This document shows positions 1 through 7,964 of a stretch of DNA of 20,766 nt, piece by piece. The position numbers were made by a program, and so were the translations under genes. Position 1 is the first letter of the stretch. Every line of letters starts with the position of its first letter. The stretch comes from Rhodobacteraceae bacterium UBA6273 (GTDB lineage: Bacteria > Pseudomonadota > Alphaproteobacteria > Rhodobacterales > Rhodobacteraceae), in contig DJUV01000232.1 in the NCBI GenBank assembly GCA_002440625.1, positions 1 through 20,766 of the forward strand, written 5' to 3'. The notes under the pieces are model-generated. The model made no database searches and was not told the origin of the DNA. It worked only from the letters and a program-made list of their open reading frames with translations.

Positions 1-666
1 GGCTGCACCACCTACCGGCCGAATGCGGTGACGGGGAGCGTGCTGAGCGTGGCGGAGGACAAGCCCAAGGCGGAGAAAACCGCCCCCGAAGTCCTGTCGA
101 AGGACGGCTCCGAGCCGATGATGCCACATGGCGATGTAATTTACCTGTCGGAACCCCTGGACCGGCCGCAGGCGCTGGAAGGGGCGACCTACAAGCTCAA
201 ATGGCCCGACAGCGAGCATGCGATCTACATCACGATCAACGATATCGTGCAGGGCGGCCACCGGCGGCCCTTCGAAGTCTTCATCAACTCGAAGAACATG
301 GAGCATTTCGCCTGGACCGTCGCGCTGACGCGGATGATCTCGGCGGTGTTCCGGCGCGGCGGCGATGTGTCTTTCGTGGTGGAGGAGTTGAAGGCCGTCT
401 TCGATCCGCGCGGCGGGGCATGGATGCAGGGGCGCTATATCCCCTCGATCCTCGCCGCCATCGGCGGGGTGATCGAACGGCACATGATCGCCATCGGCTT
501 CATCGAGGGCGAAGGGCTTGGGCTGAAGACCGATCCGAAGGCGCAGGCGGTGGCGGTCGGGGAAACCCCGCGCGGACCGGCTTGCCCGTCCTGCGGGCAG
601 TTCGGAATGCATATGGTCGAGGGCTGCATGACCTGCCCGAACTGTGGCTATTCGAAATGCGGGTGA
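1..666 (+). CDS. nrdJ: Adenosylcobalamin-dependent (class II) ribonucleotide reductase, C-terminal part
   Basis: The reading frame is open from base 1 and ends with TGA at 664-666. It gives the last 221 residues of a larger protein whose start lies upstream of the window. The first residues read GCTTYRPNA, typical of the end of the catalytic barrel of class II reductases. The tail carries a Cys-rich terminus: CPSC at local residues 195-198, then CMTCPNCGYSKCG ending at the stop. In this family such C-terminal cysteines are thought to shuttle reducing equivalents to the active-site disulfide. The enzyme reduces ribonucleotides to deoxyribonucleotides using coenzyme B12, in the cytoplasm and independently of oxygen. 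Its 3' end faces rhaK with only a 7-bp gap. The family call is strong; the catalytic core cannot be checked here. Confidence 0.93.
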   Translation, partial: GCTTYRPNAVTGSVLSVAEDKPKAEKTAPEVLSKDGSEPMMPHGDVIYLSEPLDRPQALEGATYKLKWPDSEHAIYITINDIVQGGHRRPFEVFINSKNMEHFAWTVALTRMISAVFRRGGDVSFVVEELKAVFDPRGGAWMQGRYIPSILAAIGGVIERHMIAIGFIEGEGLGLKTDPKAQAVAVGETPRGPACPSCGQFGMHMVEGCMTCPNCGYSKCG

Positions 667-673
667 GGTCGGG

Positions 674-2044
674 TCAGAGTGATTGCCGCCAGCGTACGGC
701 GTAGCGCGTCAGCGCTTCAGTCCGCCCCGGAAAGACGGCGAATGGCGTGGTGCTGACACGCGCGGCCTCCGGTGCCGCCAGAAGTGCTGCGCCCTGACTG
801 GTGCCGGTCTGCCCGGCTGCCGTCTCCACCGCGCTTCCCGTCGCCACCGCCAGCATCTCGCAATAGTCCGGGTTGCGTGCGAAGGGGCCTTCGACGACCA
901 CGGTTCCGGCATGGCCGATCAGGCGCAGGCATTCGGCGGTCATCAGCGCAAGGTAGTAGCTGACCGCTGCCATCCGCGCGCTTGAGCCGTTCGAAGGCTC
1001 CTTTGGCAGCCAGCGCGCCGGGCGGCCTCGGAATGGGCCGGAGTCGGGGACGATGGCCGGAAGCAGCATCACGCCCGTCTCAAGCATGGTTGTCCGGTCG
1101 CCGTCCGTGGGCGCGACACGCTCCCCCGGCAGCAGCAGTTCGAACTCCCGCCCGCCCATGAAGCGCGCGGAGGGGACCGGCGCGCCGAGGGCGTTGACGT
1201 TGACGAGGGTGTCGCGCGCCGGGTCGAGCGTGACCGGCGTCCCGCCCATCGACATGGAGATGACCCAGGTTCCGGTGGAGACGACCGAAAAGGGCGTATG
1301 CCGTGTCAGCACATGCGGCAGGAGAGAGGCGTTGGAGTCGTGGATGCCGCAATGGACGGGTGTGCCTTCTGGCAGGCCGGTTGCCTTCGCGATGTCCGGC
1401 AGGATCGGGCCAAGGACCGCCGCCGAGGGCAGGGTGGGGGCGATGCGGTCGGCGACCTCGAGGCGATCGGCCAGAGTGGACAGCCGCCCCTCCTGAGGGT
1501 TCCAGAGGTCGGTATGGCAGCCGAGCGAGCTTGCGTCGGTGGCGGTGACGCCAGTCAGCCGGAAACCCCAGTACTGCGGATAGGTCAGGATTGTCGCGGT
1601 GCGATCCTTCAGCCCCGGATCGGTGGCGAACATCCAGAAGAGCTGCGCGCCGACATTGAGGCCCATGGGCAGGCGCGGCGATCCCGTCTCGGCGAAATCC
1701 GGGCGGATGCTATCGTACTCGGCATGGAGCCTATCCGGCCCCGGATGCTCGTAGTCCAGCATCGGCGCGGCGAGGTTGCCTTGCGCATCCAGAAGCACGC
1801 AGGAAGCCCCGTGGGTCGTGACCGAGATTGCGTCTATGCCATGAGCGCGGTGAAACTCTGCGAAACCCGCGATAAGAAACGCCCAATGCCCCTCAAGGTC
1901 GAAATGCGGCCAGGGCGGGCCGGGCAGCACCCGGTTCGGCCGCGTCACCACGGCGATTTCGCTCAAGGTCTCGGTATCAACCAGCGCCAGCTTGGCGTTG
2001 GTCTTGCCGATATCGATGACGGCGACGTGTCGGGGTGCGGTCAT
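674..2044 (-). CDS. rhaK: Rhamnulokinase, FGGY carbohydrate kinase family (RhaK type)
   Basis: A 456-residue FGGY kinase that should phosphorylate L-rhamnulose to L-rhamnulose-1-phosphate with ATP. The N-terminal phosphate-binding strand reads DIGKTNAK (residues 11-18). The motif GIHDSN places the presumed catalytic base at Asp236. VSTGTW further on matches the adenosine/phosphate-binding region of the second lobe. The length is normal for the family. The ATG at 2044 overlaps the rhaU stop in an ATGA, so translation is probably coupled. It is the last gene of the minus-strand operon. The protein resembles the RhaK of rhizobial rhamnose clusters rather than E. coli RhaB. In Rhizobium leguminosarum, ABC import of rhamnose is known to depend on RhaK; whether that holds here is inference. 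Confidence 0.9.
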   Translation of the reverse strand: MTAPRHVAVIDIGKTNAKLALVDTETLSEIAVVTRPNRVLPGPPWPHFDLEGHWAFLIAGFAEFHRAHGIDAISVTTHGASCVLLDAQGNLAAPMLDYEHPGPDRLHAEYDSIRPDFAETGSPRLPMGLNVGAQLFWMFATDPGLKDRTATILTYPQYWGFRLTGVTATDASSLGCHTDLWNPQEGRLSTLADRLEVADRIAPTLPSAAVLGPILPDIAKATGLPEGTPVHCGIHDSNASLLPHVLTRHTPFSVVSTGTWVISMSMGGTPVTLDPARDTLVNVNALGAPVPSARFMGGREFELLLPGERVAPTDGDRTTMLETGVMLLPAIVPDSGPFRGRPARWLPKEPSNGSSARMAAVSYYLALMTAECLRLIGHAGTVVVEGPFARNPDYCEMLAVATGSAVETAAGQTGTSQGAALLAAPEAARVSTTPFAVFPGRTEALTRYAVRWRQSL

Positions 2045-2355
2045 GGCATGTGAAAGACGGTGACAAGCGGCGTGGCAACCGGCTCATTGTCCGGCCTCGC
2101 CGCCATGATGTCGGCCATATGCGCCCACCAGCGCTGCATGACCGGGCTTTTCGGCAGCTCGTCCATCCGGTGATCGTCCTCGCGCCAGAGGACACCGAAG
2201 AGCGTGCCCGTCTCGCGGTCGAGATGGATCGAGTAGTCCGATACGCCCGCATCCTTCAAAAGCGTCACCAACTCCGGCCAGATCTCGTCATGGCGCTTGC
2301 GGTATTCGGCCTCCATCCCCGGATTGAGGCGCATCTTGAAGGCATGTTTCTGCAT
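2041..2355 (-). CDS. rhaU: L-rhamnose mutarotase
   Basis: A 104-residue protein closely resembling E. coli RhaM in length and sequence. It has [10 protein letters not shown] near the N terminus, containing the His that acts in anomer interconversion in this family (residue 22 from the chosen start). It also has [11 protein letters not shown] and RPDNEPV near the C terminus. It interconverts alpha- and beta-L-rhamnopyranose, supplying the anomer used by the isomerase. I chose ATG at 2355, which overlaps the rhaQ stop by one base (TGATG), follows a GGGGGAAG ribosome-binding site, and gives the E. coli length. A GTG immediately upstream (2358) would add one residue and is also possible. It ends in an ATGA overlap with rhaK. 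The homologue in rhizobial clusters is called RhaU. Confidence 0.93.
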   Translation of the reverse strand: MQKHAFKMRLNPGMEAEYRKRHDEIWPELVTLLKDAGVSDYSIHLDRETGTLFGVLWREDDHRMDELPKSPVMQRWWAHMADIMAARPDNEPVATPLVTVFHMP

Positions 2356-3341
2356 CACTTCCCCCGCGCCATGGACCAGAGCCGCGGCAGCGCGATGACG
2401 CCGATTAGCAAAAGCCCGATGAAGATCGACATGACGATACCGGGGACGTTGAGAAGGCCAAGCCCGAAGGTGACAAGGCCCATGACGAAGGCCGCGATGA
2501 CCACGCCGGGGATAGAGCCCGACCCGCCAAGGATGTTGACGCCGCCGAGGACGACCATCGTCACCACCTCAAGCTCCATGCCAAGGCCGATGGAGGGGCG
2601 GGTGGAGCCGAGGCGTGAGGTCAGGCAGACAGCGGCGATGCCGGACATGAGGCCGGTCAGCAGGAAGAGGATGAACTTCACCCGCTGCACCCGGATGCCG
2701 GAGAACATCGCGCCGGTCGCGTTATTGCCGATGGCATAGACGGCGCGGCCGAAGTTGGTCTTGTGGAGAAGGACGCCGTAGATCACGGCCAAAACGGCGA
2801 AGAGCACGAATTCGAAGCTGAAGACCCAGAAGACATAGCCCTGCCCGAAATACTCGAACCCCGGCGGGTAGCCGCCATAGGCGGTGTCGCCGAGGACGAT
2901 GTAGCTGATGCCGCGAAAGAGGCTCATCGTGCCGATGGTGACGACGATGGAGGGCAGGCCCATCACCGTGACGAGGACGGCGTTGAAGGCGCCGCAGGCG
3001 AGGCCGACGCCGAGCCCGATGAGGACGAGGGTTGCCGGTCCCGCCCCCACCTGTGCCGCAGCCCCCATAGCCGTCGAGGCCAGCGCGATGATCGAGGCGA
3101 CGGAAAGGTCGATCTCGCCCGCGATGATGAGAAGCGCCATCGCGAAGGCGATCATCGCCTTTTCGGTGAAGTTGAAGGTCGCGTCGCTGAGGTTCCAGGC
3201 ATTGAGGAAATAGGGCGAAGCGAGCGAGTTGACGATGAAGATCGCGATGGCGACGGCGAGCAGCAGCGCCTCCCAGCTTTTCAGGACGCGCTGGGCGGGG
3301 GTGGTCAGCCGGTCGGGGATATGGCGTTCGGTCGTGCTCAT
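2355..3341 (-). CDS. rhaQ: Rhamnose ABC transporter, permease subunit 2 (RhaQ)
   Basis: A 328-residue, very hydrophobic protein with roughly nine to ten predicted membrane segments, starting with a helix near residues 28-48. It belongs to the ribose/xylose-type sugar permease family (BPD_transp_2). Family hallmarks are the [13 protein letters not shown] segment after the third helix and the [17 protein letters not shown] cytoplasmic loop that contacts the ATPase. It should pair with RhaP to form the inner-membrane channel for L-rhamnose. The ATG at 3341 overlaps the rhaP stop as ATGA, and the stop overlaps the rhaU start, so the two permeases are probably translated in a coupled way. The rhamnose substrate is assigned from the gene context, since the permease fold alone does not specify the sugar. 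Confidence 0.9.
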   Translation of the reverse strand: MSTTERHIPDRLTTPAQRVLKSWEALLLAVAIAIFIVNSLASPYFLNAWNLSDATFNFTEKAMIAFAMALLIIAGEIDLSVASIIALASTAMGAAAQVGAGPATLVLIGLGVGLACGAFNAVLVTVMGLPSIVVTIGTMSLFRGISYIVLGDTAYGGYPPGFEYFGQGYVFWVFSFEFVLFAVLAVIYGVLLHKTNFGRAVYAIGNNATGAMFSGIRVQRVKFILFLLTGLMSGIAAVCLTSRLGSTRPSIGLGMELEVVTMVVLGGVNILGGSGSIPGVVIAAFVMGLVTFGLGLLNVPGIVMSIFIGLLLIGVIALPRLWSMARGK

Positions 3342-4318
3342 GCCGCATGCTCCGCGCGTTTCAGGATCACCCGCCCCGGCACCCGCGACGCACGGGCGTT
3401 GAAGGCGATGGCGACGATGATGGCCGTGCCCGAAATGGCCAGTTGCCAGAAGGGCGAGATGTTGACGACCGGCAGCGCATTTTTCACGACGCCAAGGAAG
3501 ATCGCGCCCAGAAGCGCGCCGATCACCGATCCGCTGCCGCCGGCGATGGAGACGCCGCCGATGACGCAGGCGGCGACCACGTCAAGCTCGAACCCGCCGG
3601 CGATATCGACGTAAGCCACGGCATAGCGCGCGACCCAGAGATAGCCGGTGAGGCCGGCGAGCGTGCCCGAGATGACATAGGCCCAGAACTGCGTCCTGCC
3701 GACGTTGATGCCGGTATAGACCGAGGCATGGGGGTTGCCGCCGACGGCGAAGAAGGCGCGGCCAAGGGCGGTCCGGGTGGTCAGGACGAAAAACGCTAGA
3801 ACGGCGAGGATGGCGATCCAGCTTAAAGTCGGCAGGCCGAGGAGGACATGGCGCGGGAAGTCCTTGAAGGGCGCGGACATCTCATGCGCGTTCACCCAGG
3901 CGCCATCGGAAATCAGGAAGATGATGCCCCGGAAGATGGTCATGGTGCCGAGCGTCACCACGATCGGCGGGATCGACAGTTTCCAGACCAGAAGGCCGTT
4001 GGCCGCCCCCATGAGCGCGCCAAGCGCAAGGGCAATGAGGATGATGATGGCCACCGGCACCCCCGGCGCCACTGTGTTCAGCATCGCCACGACCATGCCC
4101 GTCAGCGCGAGGTTCGCGGCGACCGACAGGTCGATGCACTTCGTCAGGATCACGATCATCTGGCCAAGCGCCAGAAGGATAAGCGGCGCCGTGTCGTTGA
4201 AGACATTGGCGAGGTTCCCCGGCGCCGCGAACCCGGGATAGCGGGTGGAGATGAGCGCGATCAGGACGAGGATCGCCCCCGTCAGGATCGCCTCGCGCGA
4301 TTTGAGAAGTTGCGTCAT
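3338..4318 (-). CDS. rhaP: Rhamnose ABC transporter, permease subunit 1 (RhaP)
   Basis: A 326-residue polytopic protein of the same sugar permease family as RhaQ and clearly a distant paralogue of it. It carries the CIDLSVAANLALTGMV segment and the loop VIGGVSIAGGSGSVIG. About nine to ten hydrophobic helices are visible, the first near residues 10-25. It should form the heterodimeric membrane channel with RhaQ. The ATG at 4318 overlaps the rhaT stop as ATGA, and the gene ends in another ATGA with rhaQ. No ribosome-binding site is needed if translation is coupled. Substrate identity comes from the rha context. Confidence 0.9.
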   Translation of the reverse strand: MTQLLKSREAILTGAILVLIALISTRYPGFAAPGNLANVFNDTAPLILLALGQMIVILTKCIDLSVAANLALTGMVVAMLNTVAPGVPVAIIILIALALGALMGAANGLLVWKLSIPPIVVTLGTMTIFRGIIFLISDGAWVNAHEMSAPFKDFPRHVLLGLPTLSWIAILAVLAFFVLTTRTALGRAFFAVGGNPHASVYTGINVGRTQFWAYVISGTLAGLTGYLWVARYAVAYVDIAGGFELDVVAACVIGGVSIAGGSGSVIGALLGAIFLGVVKNALPVVNISPFWQLAISGTAIIVAIAFNARASRVPGRVILKRAEHAA

Positions 4319-5853
4319 CTCCGCGCCTCCGTGATGCCCGCCGCATGACGGACCAGCGTTTCGGGGGTCAAATCCGGCCCGGTTACTTCCGCCACGATGC
4401 GGCCCTCGCGCATCACGATCACCCGGTCGGACATGCCAAGCACCTCGGGGATTTCGGACGAGACCATGATGACGGCAAGGCCCTGCCCGGCAAGTTCTGC
4501 CATGAATTCGTGGACGGCCGCCTTCGATCCGATGTCGATGCCCTTGGTCGGCTCATCAAGGATGATGACCTTGGGTTTCGTGGCGAGCCATTTGGCGATG
4601 ACCACCTTCTGCTGGTTGCCGCCCGAAAGGTTGCCGACCGGCGTGTCGAGCGAGGCCGCGCGGAGGTCGAGCCTGCTTGTGTATTCCCGCGCCAGCCTGA
4701 ACTCCTCGGCAAGCCTCAGAAAGCCCGACCGCGAGGTGCGCTTGAGCGAGGGCAGGGTGACGTTCTGGAAGATCGGCAGCGCGGTGATGGCGCCCTGCCG
4801 GCCACGGTCTTCGGGCACATAGACGATGCCGTTTTCGACCGCATCGGCGGGGGACCGGATGACGCGGATCTGTCCGTCGATCTTTGCGACGCCCTTGGAC
4901 GGGCGGGTGATGCCGAACAAGGCCTGCATGAACTCCGACCGCCCGGCGCCGACAAGGCCGTAGAAGCCGAGGATTTCGCCCTTCCTGAGGGTAAAGCCGA
5001 TATCGGCGAATTCGGTCGGATGGTCGTAGCCCGCGACCTGCAGCACTTCGGCCCCGACATTGTGGGCGCGCTTGGGGAAGATCTGGTCGACCGGGCGGCC
5101 AACCATCATCCGCACCAACTCGCTTTCCTTCACGTCGCGGATCAGCCCCTCGCCCACGAACTGGCCGTCGCGGAAGACGGTGTAGCGGTCGGCGATGCGG
5201 AATATCTCGTCGAACTTGTGCGAGATGAAAAGGATCGCCTTGCCCTGTCGCTTCAGCTCTCCGACAAGCTCGTAAAGCTCCTGGATTTCCTTGTGGGACA
5301 GGGCGGCGGTCGGTTCGTCCATGATGACGACGCGGGCGTCGATTGACAGCGCGCGGGCGATAGCGACGAGGTGCTTGTTGGCGATGCCAAGATCGCGGAG
5401 CCGCACGTTGGGGTCGACCTTGGCACCGATGCCATGAAGAAGCTTCCGCGCGTCATCGACCATTCTCGCATTGTCGATCAGGCCGAAACGGCCGCGCGGG
5501 GCGTGGCCAAGGAAGATGTTCTCGGCCACGGAAAGCTCATCGAACAGCACGGTTTCCTGATGGATCGCGGTGATCCCCGCCGCCGCCGCATCCTGTGCTG
5601 TCGGAAAGTGAATTGGGGTGCCATCAACGCGGATCGCGCCGCCGTCTGGCTGGTAGATGCCGGTCAGGATCTTGACGACCGTGGACTTGCCGGCGCCGTT
5701 TTCACCGACCAGAGCCGTGACCTGCCCCGGATACAGCCTGAGCGAAACCTCCGACAGCGCTTTCACGCCCGGAAAGGTCTTGGTCACGCCATCGAGCGCG
5801 AGAACGGGAATGTCCGGAGTTGCCGCCTGAGCGGGGAGGGCCTGCATCTGCAT
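4315..5853 (-). CDS. rhaT: Rhamnose ABC transporter, duplicated ATP-binding subunit (RhaT)
   Basis: A 512-residue sugar-import ATPase with two nucleotide-binding domains in one chain, like RbsA, MglA and XylG. The first domain has Walker A GENGAGKST (residues 50-58) and Walker B VVIMDEP with D179-E180. Its signature position reads LGIANKH (155-161), without a recognisable LSGGQ. The second domain has a degenerate Walker A (GLVGAGRSE), a good signature LSGGNQQKV starting at residue 409, and Walker B VIILDEP with D433-E434. Asymmetry of this type is usual for the family. The start at 5853 has only a weak ribosome-binding site, and an in-frame ATG two codons later is an alternative. A strong hairpin lies between it and rhaS. 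It ends in an ATGA overlap with rhaP. Confidence 0.92.
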   Translation of the reverse strand: MQMQALPAQAATPDIPVLALDGVTKTFPGVKALSEVSLRLYPGQVTALVGENGAGKSTVVKILTGIYQPDGGAIRVDGTPIHFPTAQDAAAAGITAIHQETVLFDELSVAENIFLGHAPRGRFGLIDNARMVDDARKLLHGIGAKVDPNVRLRDLGIANKHLVAIARALSIDARVVIMDEPTAALSHKEIQELYELVGELKRQGKAILFISHKFDEIFRIADRYTVFRDGQFVGEGLIRDVKESELVRMMVGRPVDQIFPKRAHNVGAEVLQVAGYDHPTEFADIGFTLRKGEILGFYGLVGAGRSEFMQALFGITRPSKGVAKIDGQIRVIRSPADAVENGIVYVPEDRGRQGAITALPIFQNVTLPSLKRTSRSGFLRLAEEFRLAREYTSRLDLRAASLDTPVGNLSGGNQQKVVIAKWLATKPKVIILDEPTKGIDIGSKAAVHEFMAELAGQGLAVIMVSSEIPEVLGMSDRVIVMREGRIVAEVTGPDLTPETLVRHAAGITEARR

Positions 5854-5876
5854 GGGTCCGTCTCTGCCAGAGAAGA

Positions 5877-5904
5877 CCCGGCGCGGGGGAGCGGCCGCGC
5901 CGGG
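5877..5904 (-). promoter_or_regulatory. GC-rich intercistronic hairpin between rhaS and rhaT
   Basis: Bases 5877-5886 (CCCGGCGCGG) pair perfectly with 5895-5904, a 10-bp stem around an 8-base loop. It lies in the 65-bp gap between the rhaS stop and the rhaT start and is the only sizeable gap inside the seven-gene operon apart from rhaR-rhaS. There is no following U-run on the minus strand, so it is unlikely to be a full terminator. Stem-loops after the binding-protein gene of ABC operons often protect the upstream mRNA and raise binding-protein output relative to the membrane subunits. That role is inferred here. Confidence 0.6.
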
Positions 5905-5918
5905 GTGAGGTTCAGCGA

Positions 5919-6920
5919 TCAGAAGATCGACTTGAACTCTTCGATGTTCGATTTGTCGTAGACGAAGGGATCGGCCATCGCGCCTTCGTTGTTGTCGTCG
6001 AGCGTGACTTCACCCATGCGGCCCATCCCGATCTTGCCGCCGGCCTCGGCCTTGGCGTTCCCCTTGACGAGGTTGTAGGCGATCATCGTCGCCGAATAGC
6101 CAAGGTCGATCGGATTCCAGATCGCGAAGGATTGCGAGGCGCCGGATTCCACCGCAGCCGCCATCTCGGACGGAAGACCAAGCCCGGTCACGTTGATCTG
6201 GCCGATCTTGCCCGCATCCGTCACCGCCTGCGCGGCAGCCACGATACCAACCGAGGTCGGCGCGATGATCGCCTTCAGGTTCGGATAGGTCTGCATCAGC
6301 CCTTGCGTCTCGCGGTAGGACTTGTCGGCAAGGTCGTCGCCATAGACGGTGCCCACGACATTGATGCCGGGATAGTTCGGCAGCACCTTGTTCATTTCCT
6401 CGATCCAGGTGTTCTGGTTCGTGGCGGTGGCTGAGGCGGACAGCACGGCGACATCGCCGCCATCGGGCAGGTGATCTGCGGCAAGCTTGATGATCATGTT
6501 GCCGATCAGCGGGTTCGACGACGGGTTGAGGTGCATCTGCCGGCCTTCCGGCGCGACACCGGAGTCCCACGAGATGACGGTGATGCCACGGTCCATCGCC
6601 TTCTTCAGCGCCGGGACGAGGGCATCGCGGTCATTGGCGGAAATCGCGATGGCGTTGACCTGCTGCGCGATCAGGGCGTTGATGACCTCGATCTGGCCTT
6701 CCGCCGTGGTGTCGGTCGGGCCGGTGTAGATGATCTCCACGTCGCCAAGTTCCTTGGCGGCTTCCTCGGCGCCCTTGTTCGCGGCCTCGAAGAAGCCGAT
6801 ACCCAGCGCCTTTACGACAAGGGCGATGCGCGTCTTCTCCTGGGCCATCGCCGAGGTGCCCATGAGGCAGGCGGCGAGCGTCAGCCCGGCAGTCAGTGTT
6901 CCGAAAGTGCGGCGTTTCAT
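5919..6920 (-). CDS. rhaS: Rhamnose ABC transporter, periplasmic substrate-binding protein (RhaS)
   Basis: A 333-residue type I sugar-binding protein. A signal peptide is clear: MKRR, a hydrophobic core, then AMA before QE, giving likely cleavage after residue 26. A LAAC at residues 15-18 could mimic a lipobox, but the later AMA site fits better. The mature protein begins with a strand and glycine-rich loop, with VNAIAISANDRDALVP and GITVISWDSGV, typical of ribose/rhamnose-binding folds. The C-terminal region is characteristic of RhaS-type rhamnose binders. It delivers L-rhamnose to RhaPQT. The ATG at 6920 follows GGGAGG about 10 bases upstream. It is first of the transport genes, 49 bp downstream of rhaR. 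Confidence 0.9.
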   Translation of the reverse strand: MKRRTFGTLTAGLTLAACLMGTSAMAQEKTRIALVVKALGIGFFEAANKGAEEAAKELGDVEIIYTGPTDTTAEGQIEVINALIAQQVNAIAISANDRDALVPALKKAMDRGITVISWDSGVAPEGRQMHLNPSSNPLIGNMIIKLAADHLPDGGDVAVLSASATATNQNTWIEEMNKVLPNYPGINVVGTVYGDDLADKSYRETQGLMQTYPNLKAIIAPTSVGIVAAAQAVTDAGKIGQINVTGLGLPSEMAAAVESGASQSFAIWNPIDLGYSATMIAYNLVKGNAKAEAGGKIGMGRMGEVTLDDNNEGAMADPFVYDKSNIEEFKSIF

Positions 6921-6969
6921 CTTGCTGAACCTCCCGTGTTTGCAAGTGTCTTCGGTTAATCGGCGGCAA

Positions 6970-7776
6970 TCAGGATGCCGCCCCTTCCTGCTGTTGCGCC
7001 GGCCCCTTGGGGACGACGATCAGAGTGATGTCCGCCGCGTCGAGCATGGCGGCGTCGCGGTCGGTGATGCCCTCATCGGTGATGAGCGTATGAACCCGTC
7101 GGAGCGGGCAAAGGACAAGGCTCGACCGGTTACGGAATTTCGAGGAATCGACCAGCAGGACCAGCTCTTCCGCCTGGCCGATCAGCTTCTGTTCGGCCTG
7201 GATCAGCAGGGGATCGGCCTCCATCAGGCCAAGCGGGCCGATGCCCTGCGCGCCCATGAACATGCGGCGGGCGTAGAAGTTCTTCGACACGTCGTTGTCG
7301 AAGGGCGACAGGATGATGTTCTGTTCGCGGTAGATCGCGCCGCCCGGCAGAAGCACGGTGTTCTTCGAATGCTTGAGCAGATGCTCGGCGATCGGGAATG
7401 AATTGGTAAAGACCTGGAGCCTGCGGCTCGCCAGGGGATGCACCATCTGGAAGGTCGTCGTCCCGCCGTTGATGATGATCGGCTCGCCATCCTCGCACAG
7501 TTCGACCGCCGCGCGGGCAATGGCCTGTTTTTCGGCGCTGTGAAGCTGTTCGTTGATCGAAAAGGGACGCCCGGCAAGGCCGACAAGCTGCGGGGGATTG
7601 ATCGATTCCGCGCCGCCCCGGACGCGGCGCAGCTTCTTCTGCTGGTCGAGCGTGGCGATATCGCGGCGGATCGTCGCTTCGGAGGCGCCGGTCATGTTGC
7701 AAAGGTCGATGACCGTGATCACGGGCCGGTCCTGGACAGCGGACAGAATGATCCTGTGGCGTTCCGTTTCGTGCAT
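6970..7776 (-). CDS. rhaR: DeoR-family transcriptional repressor of rhamnose genes (RhaR type)
   Basis: A 268-residue regulator with an N-terminal DeoR helix-turn-helix at about residues 21-45 (TGASEATIRRDIATLD) and a C-terminal sugar-phosphate-isomerase-like sensor domain with GGTTT (104-108) and LLPGGAIYREQN. These domains typically bind a phosphorylated sugar intermediate. The frame is open up to 7836, but that start falls inside the operator palindrome. The ATG at 7776 has a strong GGGAGGG site five bases upstream and matches the usual DeoR N terminus (MHETERHRII), so I use it. It leads the minus-strand operon and faces rhaD across the operator, so it probably represses itself and both operons. 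The inducer is not readable from the sequence. This is not an AraC-type RhaR as in E. coli. Confidence 0.9.
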   Translation of the reverse strand: MHETERHRIILSAVQDRPVITVIDLCNMTGASEATIRRDIATLDQQKKLRRVRGGAESINPPQLVGLAGRPFSINEQLHSAEKQAIARAAVELCEDGEPIIINGGTTTFQMVHPLASRRLQVFTNSFPIAEHLLKHSKNTVLLPGGAIYREQNIILSPFDNDVSKNFYARRMFMGAQGIGPLGLMEADPLLIQAEQKLIGQAEELVLLVDSSKFRNRSSLVLCPLRRVHTLITDEGITDRDAAMLDAADITLIVVPKGPAQQQEGAAS

Positions 7777-7797
7777 CTGACCCTCCCGTTGATGAGA

Positions 7798-7826
7798 AGG
7801 TTGAGCGGATTCGCTGGGTCTGTCAA
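7798..7826 (-). promoter_or_regulatory. Candidate rhaR operon promoter (-35 inside operator)
   Basis: On the minus strand TTGACA occupies 7826-7821, the mirror image of the rhaD -35, inside the outermost half-site of the left arm. The -10 position at 17-bp spacing (7803-7798, CAACCT) is weak. It lies 45 bp upstream of the preferred rhaR ATG at 7776. The symmetry with the rhaD side supports it more than the -10 sequence does. Confidence 0.4.
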
Positions 7827-7893
7827 TCAAAAACAATCACAAGCAATCATGCTGCAATGCAGAATGATTGCTTGTGATTGAAAATGATTGACA
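7821..7893. promoter_or_regulatory. Divergent rha operator: 73-bp inverted repeat of six CAATCA half-sites
   Basis: The left arm 7821-7856 and right arm 7858-7893 are reverse complements except for four central A/T positions and one G/T mismatch; the centre is A7857. Inside are CAATCA at 7824, 7834 and 7844, and TGATTG at 7865, 7875 and 7885. Within each arm the half-sites repeat every 10 bp, and the inner pair are 21 bp apart centre to centre, so all six face roughly one side of the helix. The segment is strikingly AT-rich for this DNA. DeoR-family repressors commonly bind runs of such short repeats, and RhaR is encoded alongside. Binding by RhaR is inferred. Confidence 0.85.
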
Positions 7894-7916
7894 CAATGCC
7901 GGACAGGCCGCAGGCT
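7888..7916 (+). promoter_or_regulatory. Candidate rhaD promoter (-35 inside operator)
   Basis: A perfect TTGACA at 7888-7893 is formed by the outermost half-site of the operator's right arm. At 17-bp spacing the -10 position (7911-7916, CAGGCT) is poor. The location, 72 bp before the rhaD ATG, is sensible, and repressor bound to the operator would block it directly. The -35 is convincing; the -10 is not. Confidence 0.45.
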
Positions 7917-7964
7917 TTGCGCAACAAAAGCTGCCGCGCAACCTGCGCCTGCCGGGAGGATACC

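Noticed and set aside
5919..6920. RhaS as a lipoprotein because of LAAC at residues 15-18
   Set aside because: A standard signal-peptidase I site (AMA before QE) lies eight residues later, and Gram-negative sugar-binding proteins of this class are normally soluble.
6961..6975. A CAATCA at 6967-6972 like the rha half-site
   Set aside because: It is single, has no 10-bp partner and overlaps the rhaR stop; expected by chance.
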